DNA of 64,000 bases from Salvia splendens (taxonomy: Eukaryota > Streptophyta > Magnoliopsida > Lamiales > Lamiaceae), in NCBI RefSeq assembly GCF_004379255.2, contig NC_056032.1:28183322-28247321 (forward strand), written 5' to 3'. Position 1 is the first letter of the stretch; each line of letters starts with the position of its first letter. The notes beneath the pieces are model-generated. The model was not told the DNA's origin, did no database searches, and was given only the letters and a program-made list of their open reading frames with translations. Shown here one piece after another: positions 20,835 to 29,020 of this stretch. The position numbers and the translations under genes are program-made.

Positions 20835-22091
20835 TTAATCTGCTCCGCCAAAGTTTTTCCAAATGTGCTCAATTAGATCCTCTTGGAGTTGGGTGTGGGC
20901 GCTAGAGTCGCGTGTCCTTGCCCGAATAGCCAACCGTTCTTGTATAGACGGATGCGCTCCACTTCGCGGCGGATTACTTGCGGTTGAGCTTCCGGGGTAT
21001 TCGGGGTCGAACCAATTTCCCGCATCGGGTCCTTCGTCTCGGACAATCATGTTGTGCAAGATTATGCACGTATACATGATGTCGACCATGCTCTCCATGA
21101 ACCACGAACGAGCCGGGGCTTTGATGATGTTGAAGCGCGCTTGGAGAACCCAGAACGCCCTCTCCACATCCTTGCGCGCAGCCTCCTGCTTCTGTGCAAA
21201 AAGAGCCTGCTTTGGGTTCGCAGGCCTGCCGCACGTCTTCACGAAGGTCGGCCACTTCGGGTAGATGCCGTCGGCGAGATAGTACCCCATTTTATACCGC
21301 CGGTTGTTGGCGACGAAGTTGATGGCCGGCGCTTTACCATCCAAAACTTCGGTAAAGAGGTCGGACTGTTGGAGCACGTTTACGTCGTTGTTCGAGCCGG
21401 GAACCCCGAAGTACGCGTGCCAGATCCAAAGCCGGTAGTCGGCAACGGCCTCGAGTACAACAGTTGGGTGGGTGCCTTTGTGGCCGCTCGTGTAGGACCC
21501 CCTCCAAGCCACCGGGCAATTCTTCCATTGCCAGTGCATGCAATCGACACTGCCAAGCATCCCGGGGAATCCGTGCACTTGTTCGTGCAGGTTGAGGAGG
21601 AACTGACAATCCTCCGTGGTTGGCCTCCGGAGAAATTCGTCACTGAAGGCTGCCCGGACGCCTCTGCAGAAGTTGAGCAAGCACATGCGCCCAGTGGTGT
21701 CTCCGATGTGCAGGTATTCGTCGAATATGTCGGCCGTTTGTCCAGTCGCAAGCTGCCGGATGGCTGCAGTACATTTCTGCAGCGTCGTGTGGCTGGGACG
21801 GCCGACCGCGTCTAACCCTTCTCGGAAGAACTCTTCCCTGGCCTCCAAAGTATTCGCTATGTGGGGAAATAGCGGTTTCCACATACGAAAACAGCGACGG
21901 AAGTAGGTATCTCCCCAAATCGGGTTATCGCAGAAGTAGTCGCGTACTAACCGTGCGGCGGCTTCCTCCCGGTTCCGATTGATGTACTTCCGGGAGCGTC
22001 GTGGGGGTGGCGCGGCTTCCTCCGCCTCTCGTCGTCGATCTTCTTCGAGTGATTGTTCCATTAATTGACGCATTTGCTCAAAAGGATCCAT
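20835..22091 (-). CDS. PIF/Harbinger DDE transposase (plant transposon protein type)
   Basis: Single uninterrupted 418-aa frame, ATG at 22091-22089, stop at 20835-20837. The N-terminal part is charged with an R-rich stretch (about residues 18-45). A helical region follows (about 48-170), then the DDE nuclease core: GSVDCMHW (D183), PGSNNDVNVL (D236), a conserved LADGIYP (D274) and ARKDVERAF (E310). It should cut and join DNA at the TIRs, normally together with a Myb-like partner. Residue 314 after VERAF is W, where the sister transposase at 23645-24937 and the family in general have G; this may impair activity. A TATA box (CTCTATAAATAATCC, 22197-22183) and an 18-bp palindrome (22239-22256) lie upstream. 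Confidence 0.93.
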   Translation of the reverse strand: MDPFEQMRQLMEQSLEEDRRREAEEAAPPPRRSRKYINRNREEAAARLVRDYFCDNPIWGDTYFRRCFRMWKPLFPHIANTLEAREEFFREGLDAVGRPSHTTLQKCTAAIRQLATGQTADIFDEYLHIGDTTGRMCLLNFCRGVRAAFSDEFLRRPTTEDCQFLLNLHEQVHGFPGMLGSVDCMHWQWKNCPVAWRGSYTSGHKGTHPTVVLEAVADYRLWIWHAYFGVPGSNNDVNVLQQSDLFTEVLDGKAPAINFVANNRRYKMGYYLADGIYPKWPTFVKTCGRPANPKQALFAQKQEAARKDVERAFWVLQARFNIIKAPARSWFMESMVDIMYTCIILHNMIVRDEGPDAGNWFDPEYPGSSTASNPPRSGAHPSIQERLAIRARTRDSSAHTQLQEDLIEHIWKNFGGAD

Positions 22092-22238
22092 TTGTTTGAG
22101 TTGATTGAAGATGGAAATTGGAGTGATAGAGAGGATTTGAGAGAAATAGATGTGTGTTTGTGTTTGAAATGAGTATGAAATAGGATTATTTATAGAGTAA
22201 AATATATAAAAAAAATTAAAAAATGAAAATAAAAATTT

Positions 22239-22256
22239 AACGGTAATATTACCGTT
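22239..22256. promoter_or_regulatory. 18-bp perfect palindrome upstream of transposase P
   Basis: AACGGTAATATTACCGTT, identical to 47934-47951 in element M, in each case upstream of the TATA box. The AACGG half-sites resemble Myb-type core sites, so it could be an operator-like site for the element's own Myb-like protein; that is inference. Confidence 0.6.
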
Positions 22257-23306
22257 TGAATTTTTTTTTTTTATTAAAAGTCGAATTTTTTAAAAAAAAC
22301 GAATTATTGCGTCATCAGTGACGACGCCGGCACGCACGCATGGGGACGAGACACGTGTCGCTGGCGCGTGGCGGGACAGCGCGTCCCGTGTCTCGACGAG
22401 ACGGGCGCGGGCTAGGGACGGGATGGTCGCTGCAACGCGTCCCGCGGAGGACTCGTCCCTCCGGGACGAGACGCGAGCCCGGCGCGGGACGCGTAGTGGA
22501 TGGTCTTATTCTATTCTATCGTACCGAGAAGGGTCCATCTCATTTTTATGTTTCACTTCTCTGCGATCGCGCCTGATCCTGTTCTTTTTATTTTAATCAC
22601 AAAAATGGATTTTTTATACGTGAGAAATATATTTATTTATATATATAAAAATTGTTAATATCTATAATAAGAGAATTAATATGCTGAAGGACAATTTGTG
22701 AGGGAGAGGGAGCGCCTGATTCTTTAATTATTATTTTTATGCAAAATTCTCTCTTCTCTCGTGTTAATTTAAGATTCATCGTATCTTTATTATTTATACG
22801 CCTACCATATTTATTTTCATATTTACCTCATCATTTATTTATGTTCTCTATGCCAGTGTTTTTAAAATGCTGATATATTCCTATAATCGGTGCCATTGAC
22901 ATTCAAAACAGTGGATTTTATTAGGTATCAACAAAGTTTGCTGCCCAATTTTTTCAGAAGTTCCTAAATCCTAAATCCTAATGATGTTTGGGCATTCTTA
23001 ATTTAAGTTTTTGCATTCATTTTTTCTATTCTGAATTGAGTTTGCTGATATATTTTATAATCTTTGAAGTCCTTTGAATCCTAATGAGGTTTGGGCATCT
23101 CAAAATCCAACCCAACTACATCACAATACATTTTAGTCAACAAATTTCCGAAGCTACACAAATGAGTTTTGTGTGAAATTACAATTGTACGTATGGGTTT
23201 TCATTGCCACAAATAAAAAAAAAGAATGTTTATGGAGAATTTGCGCCTCCCAATTGGCACAGTAGCAGAATCAAATTCTAGCTAATTTTCTTCTTCTTTG
23301 CTATTA

Positions 23307-25298
23307 GGGTGTCCACTATAAGGTGGACACGCCCAATAGCCCCGCCCCAGTTTTTTGTCCATAGCCCCAATTTTTTATCCATAGCCCCAAAATTCTATTT
23401 CCGCCACTATAGTGGACAACTCCAATAGCCCCAAAATTTTATAATCAACTTTCATTTTATAATATATCAAGTAATTATTAACAAATTTATCGGGCTCTAA
23501 TTAGTGGATTAAGAAAGGCCGACTATACGAATTAAAAATAAAAATAAAAATAAAAATAAAAATACAAATTAAAATTAGAATTACACACTAAATTAAAATT
23601 AAAATCACACACTACATTGAATCTAGTACAAATCACTACCAAGTTTACACAACGCCACTACCTCCCCTACGTGCCCACACTTCTTCAATCAAATCGGCCT
23701 GCAGTGTGTTATGTGATGTGGTCCTGCGCATATCAGCGAAGCGTTGGATCAAATATTCATTGCTCCGTGGTACGCCCATCTGGATCGGCGCGGAGGCGAC
23801 ACCGTGACTTGTACTTGCACCCTCTTCCGGCGCCCATCGCTCTGCCGCAAATCCTTCATCTTCTATTATCATATTATGCAATATAATACAGGCTAACATA
23901 ATATTCGCGATATCATCTTCGTGCCAAACTCGTGCCGGACACCGTATAATAGCCCACCGCGATTGGAGGACACCAAAAGCCCGCTCAACGTCCTTCCTAG
24001 CACTCTCTTGTTTGCGCGCAAAATATTGTTTCTTCGGTCCTACCGGTTGGCGGACAGTCTTCACGAATACGGGCCACCGCGGATATATTCCATCTGCCAA
24101 ATAGTAGCCCCTACTATACTGCGTACCGTTGGCTACGAAGCTGATTTCTGGCCCCTCCCCCCGGCACTCCTCGTTGAAGAGAGGCGACGACTGAAGAACA
24201 TTGATGTCGTTGTTCGAACCTGCCACGCCGAAATACGCATGCCAGATCTTCAGACGGTAGTCTGCCACGGCTTCCAGTATCATCGTTGGATGTTTGCTTT
24301 TGAATCCAGTAGTGAACTGGCCTTTCCATGCCACGGGGCAGTTCCTCCACTCCCAATGCATGCAATCGATGCTTCCTAACATTCCGAGGAAGCCGTGCAC
24401 CGACCCGTGCATATCAAGTAGGCGCTGACACTCATCCGGGTTGGGCTTCCGTAGAAACTCCCCACCGAAAATTTCTCGGATCCCCTTACAGAACTGCCTA
24501 AGCACCGTGAGGCTAGTCGTCTCACCCATCTGTAGGTATTCATCGAACATATCCGCTGGTCCAGCGTAGGCAAGCTGTCGGATTGCAGCGGTGCACTTCT
24601 GTTGTGTGGACAGCCCGATCCGGCCAGACGCATCACGCCGGAGGGTGAAGCACCGGTAACGCTCCGCCAAATTCGTCGCTATATAGTTGAACAGCCGCTG
24701 CGACATCCTGAATCTCCGGCGGAATATCTCGGGTGGATAACGGGGGTTATCCACGAAGTAATCATACATTAAACGTTGGTGAGCACCGACGTGGTCTCGT
24801 GGGATTGTCTGCCGATGAGTAATGGTGCGAGGGATCGGATCCTCCGCATCCTCCGCCTCCTCCGCCAAACGGGCCGCTACATCCTGTTGCACCTGTTGAA
24901 TCAGAGCATTCCAGTTGTCTCTCCACAAATTGTTCATTTCCGACCCCAAATTGTAGTGAGAGAAATTTGTATAGATGTTGTGTTTGAATGGTGTGAAAAT
25001 AATGAATGGAGTGGGGTGTATTTATAGGTGAATTGAAATGTAAAAAAAAAAATAAATTCGCGCCGAATAGCCGCGGCTTCTTCCTCGTTACACTATAGGC
25101 GCCGCGCCTATAGGCGCGGCTATAGCTCCATCGCCGCGTCCTCGCCCCGCACGCGGCTATCCCGCGTCCGCCGCCTCCCTTCCCCCTCGCCGCGTCCACC
25201 TCCGGGGCGGACAACTCCGCCACTATAAGGCGCCCCGCTTCCGCTCCGCTTCCGCCCCAAACGCGGCTATAGCCGCGGGCGTGTTATAGTGGACGCTC
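23307..25298 (-). mobile_element. PIF/Harbinger element H2: transposase-only
   Basis: The TIRs GGGTGTCCACTATAAGG (left) and TATAGTGGACGCTC (right) are flanked by TTA at 23304-23306 and 25299-25301. The 5' (right) end is very GC-rich with GGCGCGGC-type runs; the 3' end carries repeated ATAGCCCC motifs. Its architecture is that of element P but the TIR family differs. There is one gene, the transposase. Confidence 0.92.
23645..24937 (-). CDS. PIF/Harbinger DDE transposase
   Basis: Uninterrupted 430-aa frame from the ATG at 24937-24935; an upstream in-frame TTG is not used as start. The core reads GSIDCMHWEW (D191), AGSNNDINVL (D244), LADGIYP (D282) and ARKDVERAFGVLQ (E318), all intact. Overall similarity to the 20835-22091 protein is clear across the whole length. 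The promoter has CCTATAAATACACC about 90 bp upstream of the ATG. No Myb-like gene lies within the element, so a partner would have to come from elsewhere. Confidence 0.94.
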   Translation of the reverse strand: MNNLWRDNWNALIQQVQQDVAARLAEEAEDAEDPIPRTITHRQTIPRDHVGAHQRLMYDYFVDNPRYPPEIFRRRFRMSQRLFNYIATNLAERYRCFTLRRDASGRIGLSTQQKCTAAIRQLAYAGPADMFDEYLQMGETTSLTVLRQFCKGIREIFGGEFLRKPNPDECQRLLDMHGSVHGFLGMLGSIDCMHWEWRNCPVAWKGQFTTGFKSKHPTMILEAVADYRLKIWHAYFGVAGSNNDINVLQSSPLFNEECRGEGPEISFVANGTQYSRGYYLADGIYPRWPVFVKTVRQPVGPKKQYFARKQESARKDVERAFGVLQSRWAIIRCPARVWHEDDIANIMLACIILHNMIIEDEGFAAERWAPEEGASTSHGVASAPIQMGVPRSNEYLIQRFADMRRTTSHNTLQADLIEEVWARRGGSGVV

Positions 25299-25639
25299 TT
25301 ACTCTCTTCATCTATAATAAAAAGTTGAGAATTGGTAGGAAGTGAACAATAGAAAATGAGATTTTTTTTTATTTTTCCAGAGAGAGATGGGAGAGCAGAG
25401 AGAATGTCGGTTAAATCTTTGAATGAAAGAGCTTTTAGAGAAGAGACAGAATTTTGAATGAAAGAGCTTTTTGGAAAAAAAAAAGAGAGACAGAATTTTG
25501 TATTAAAAAATAATTGATAAATGCTGACTTGGAAAGTGGCGCTCACTCTCCCTCACAAATTGTCCCTCAGCATTTAATAATAAAAGTAAACTAAAGAAAT
25601 ATGTGATGGTTTTAATTTAGTACTAAATCAAATATTATA

Positions 25640-25833
25640 CTCCATCCGTCCCATAGTAGATGGCATAGTTGAAGAATGACACGAGATTTTAGGAGATGTT
25701 GTTTTGTGTGTTAGATGGAGGGAGAAAATAGTATATTTATATTAATATGAGAGAGAATTTTTTTTCTAAAAAAGGAAATGTGACATCTTTTGTGGGACAA
25801 ACTAAAAAGAAAAGTGTGATATTACGGAGAGAG
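25640..25833. mobile_element. Stowaway-type MITE
   Basis: CTCCATCCGTCCCAT at the left and a diverged ATTACGGAGAGAG at the right, with TA on each side. Short, AT-rich, non-coding. Confidence 0.7.
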
Positions 25834-26690
25834 TAGTATAACTTCTGTAACAAGTTAATAAGTTATATAGTAGTACCATTTACTCTTTGAAAATCTTTCA
25901 GCATGTAGTACTTGTTATTTTAAGTTTCATAAATACAGCAATTTTTTATAATACTATTGCGCCTTTTGGGATAATTTATTATACATAAAATTTGTACATC
26001 TTTTATTAACAAACGCAAATTATATAAAATCATTAGTTGTGTTTTACTGGCCATGAGGGAATAAAATTCTATTTGAACATCTACCTCTATTCTATTATAT
26101 TTATATATACTCATTGCCCAAATTCACGAATTACTATAACATAGAGGTTATTTGTGGAACAAAATGTTTACCCAATTTGGATGGAAGACTAGACAGTTGA
26201 TCATATTAGATTCTTAAACCACTTTTCTTGTTGTCAAAGTTGACAACACGTGTTAATGTACAATCAATTCATTTCTTGCCATGTATTGCAAGTAAACTCA
26301 ACATAATATTAGTTTTAGGCAGGAATTTCATTCATTTGAATCTTCAATTACAAGATAAATAATTTGTATCGTGTCTATCATTTTAAATAATTTTGAATAA
26401 AGAATCACGTAATGTCTGATTGAACCAATATGTGCTGTATTATACCCATATATTATATCTTTAGCTTACGCGTAAAACCAAATGCATGAGTAACAAGAAT
26501 ATTCTCAAGAAAATTTATTATTCACAAAGAAATAAATGGAACATGCTTTAGTCCTAGTTGATATGCAATATCAATGTTTATTGTTTTAGTTGTAAGGGAA
26601 TCTTCAATCTTCACCCTTCTTTATGCCCTAATTAATATTAATATGATTACCTAGCTCCTTAGCATCCCATAATAAATTGAATACAACCAA
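25834..26690. other. AT-rich intergenic DNA, nothing recognised
   Basis: No coding frame, repeat border or RNA gene could be supported here. Confidence 0.4.
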
Positions 26691-27394
26691 CGACAGATTT
26701 GTTTACATTTCTCAGTATAGTTCCTTATTATTTTTAATACCAATGGATCTTGGACCTCCTTCAATCGTTTTGAAGGCAATCCAGTGGCTACTTTCCCAAA
26801 ATATCAACTTAAATTGGCTCCACCTATCTATCAACATTCAATATAGAAGACATAAACCAATTGACAAATCAATAAATGCAACCACAATTAAATGTGGAAT
26901 TGATAGAACCTCACAAAGGCAAATTAAAGATAGAGTTCTAAAGGTTTACAATAATAAAATTTGATCTAAAAATGAATACATTGGGTATTTATACTAAGGG
27001 GACCAAGCCAAATGCATAGACTGTGATTTGGTTGAAAAGGTAGCTTTCAGCGTGCACTATCCGGTCGGGTAGCACTAAAGTCGATTAGCGTGCACTCCGG
27101 TCGGGTAGCACTAAAGTTGGTTAGCTACTCGGCCAAGTACAGGCCTCTGACTCACCTCACATGCACCATGGTTGGGTGGAGCTAAGCACCCTCATTACCC
27201 AATTAGGTGAAATCCTCTGCCTCTGATGTTTTACCGAAGATGACCAAAAATTCCACAATCACTCGGCCGAGTGACTCCTTTTGACTCATTTGTCGAACAC
27301 CCGGTCAGATAGGTCCTTGTCATGGTGCCACCCGGCCTGATAACACCCTCTAACTCGCAATGGCGTCCCATTAGTGTGACTGGTCGAAGGACGA
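26691..27394 (-). mobile_element. Part of a minus-strand LTR split by the Athila element (left edge uncertain)
   Basis: It carries a direct duplication of CCGGTCGGGTAGCACTAAAG (about 27060 and 27092), repeated CGGCCGAGTGA-type motifs and GACGA at 27390-27394. The same sequence resumes at 43582 (GACGA, then CTGTAAGGGGG) and runs to TGATGCGAATCC read on the minus strand at 43728, preceded by a purine tract and AGGACAAATCC. That is the usual arrangement of a Gypsy 3' end and LTR start. Confidence 0.45.
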
Positions 27395-28865
27395 TGATTC
27401 ACTTGGTTTTTGCATGGGTTTAGAGAGTAGTTTTACTTGGTTTTGATCATATATTGTGTACTTTGAGGTATAGTTATACCTACTTTTCTATTATGTTAGT
27501 ATTTTGACCATTTTGTGAAGAAAGTGTAGAAAAATGTACAAAATATATGGATGTGCAGCAGCTTTGGTTTGAGACAGTTTTTCTAGAGATTTTGAATTCC
27601 GATTCGCCCATAATGCATACATTCTCTTCGTCTTCGAAGAGCTTCGCGTGGACATCTTAAACGTCTCAATCCGAGTTCAGTAGAAGAAGTTATAGCCGTT
27701 TTACAGAGACTGCGCGGAGCAATGACATAGCTGGCGACCCGCCGGGTTCGCGTGCAAACGAACCTGGCGACCTGCCAGTATCTCACAGGAAAAACGTCGT
27801 AGGCAGCTGGCGAATCGCCAGCTTCGACGCACACCGAACCTAGCGACCTGCCAGCTTCGTCGGAAAGCTTATTTCGCGCCCAAAGTCAACCCTAGGTATA
27901 TATATGCCTAGGAAACGCCTCCCAATACAACTTACACACCTCCTACCCAAAAAATACCAGTTTTTCACCTATGAATAAGAGAAGAACTAGCAGATGACAA
28001 GTATTCATCGCAAGATTGAAGACGAGACCTCCAATCCGCCCAATCCAATTCCAGGAGTTCATATTTTAGTTTTATTTTTGTTCAAACAATGTTTTTGAAT
28101 ATTTCTATGAATATTTCTTTGACTTTTGTGATGAACATGAGTAGCTAAATCATCCGAAGAGTTCTATGGGGGAGATACAATGATTTTTATGTTTAATTGA
28201 TTTCCGTTTTCTATGCCTTGGCTCATGTGGTTATTTTGACTTCTCTTGTGCTTATACATTTATTTGACTGATCACCTTATAAATGCATGTGGATTTTACT
28301 ACAATACTCGGGAGATGAGTAGTTTAATTTGAAAGAAGAGAAGTTGACGTCTTTGCCAATATAATCGAAAGATTTGAGCCTTTGAATGAAGCTAAGTATC
28401 TTAGGAGCTTTTAGGAGGTGTTGCCTTAGTTCTAGGAAGGACACTTCGGTTCTAGGTAGCAATCCACAATTTGTATGCTTCGGGAGAAGATATAGTTTTA
28501 CCTTAGTGATAGCTTAATAACCCTTGAGACCCTTGTTGGCATAGTTTGGAAATTAGTTGAGCATAGGATAGTTGTTATCGATCCTATAGGATTCTACCTT
28601 CCTCCTGTAGGATTCTACCTTCCTCATCCTTAATCTACATCTGTATTCTTTTATTTGCTTTTAGTTCTCTAGTTGTTTTTAATTCTTTATGCTTTGCTTT
28701 CATGTAGATTTAGAAAAACCAAAACTTTCCGATTCATCTAGATAGTAGTTGAGGTTGGTTCGTGGTACTTAGGTTGACACTCATTGTCTCTGTGGATATG
28801 ATACTCTTTGCTACATTAGTCTCGTACACTTGCGGGTATACTTGTGTTAAAAATAGGTTGAGTCA
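27395..28865 (+). repeat. 5' LTR of the Athila-type element
   Basis: 1471 bp, TGATTC...GAGTCA. U3 contains a GC-rich run of CTGGCGACCTGCCAG-like palindromes (about 27728-27865) just before a TATA region (27890-27912) in which TATATATA sits between two CCTAGG sites. Confidence 0.88.
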
Positions 28866-28871
28866 AGTTTT

Positions 28872-28889
28872 TGGCGCTGTTGCCGGTGA
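28872..28889 (+). other. Primer-binding site, tRNA-Asp type
   Basis: TGGCGCTGTTGCCGGTGA directly after the 5' LTR differs at two positions from the usual Athila site, which is complementary to the tRNA-Asp 3' end. Confidence 0.8.
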
Positions 28890-29020
28890 TAATTTTGTGT
28901 TACTATAGCCTAATATCGTGATAAAAATTTTAATTACTAATCTAGATTTTACTTGCTTTAATTTTTCTTTTCTTTTCTTTTTGAGTATTCTCACTTTTTT
29001 TATTTTTCTTTTCAGGTTGT

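Larger units (their letters stand above)
20522..22505 (-). mobile_element. PIF/Harbinger element P: transposase-only
   Basis: The TIRs AGCCATCCACTACGC (left) and GCGTAGTGGATGGTC (right) are flanked by TTA at 20519-20521 and 22506-22508, the 3-bp target duplication of PIF/Harbinger. Subterminal repeats (CCGTCCCTTAA / TTAAGGGACGG) crowd the 3' end, and the 5' end is GC-rich. The only gene is the transposase. TIRs, promoter and both UTRs match element M at 47647-49592. Confidence 0.92.
22681..25573. mobile_element. Older TIR element split by Harbinger element H2
   Basis: ATGCTGAAGGACAATTTGTG at 22681 and its inverted counterpart (CACAAATTGTCCCTCAGCAT, ending 25573) form TIRs of about 40 bp continuing into GAGGGAGAG.GAGCGCC. 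TTAAT flanks both ends (22676-22680, 25574-25578). Without the nested Harbinger it would be about 0.9 kb, AT-rich and non-coding. The superfamily is not clear. Confidence 0.7.

Noticed and set aside
20863..21906. Several plus-strand open frames
   Set aside because: Antisense shadows of the Harbinger transposase, caused by its high GC content.
26677..26964. Plus-strand open frame of 95 codons
   Set aside because: No domain; lies in a probable LTR fragment.
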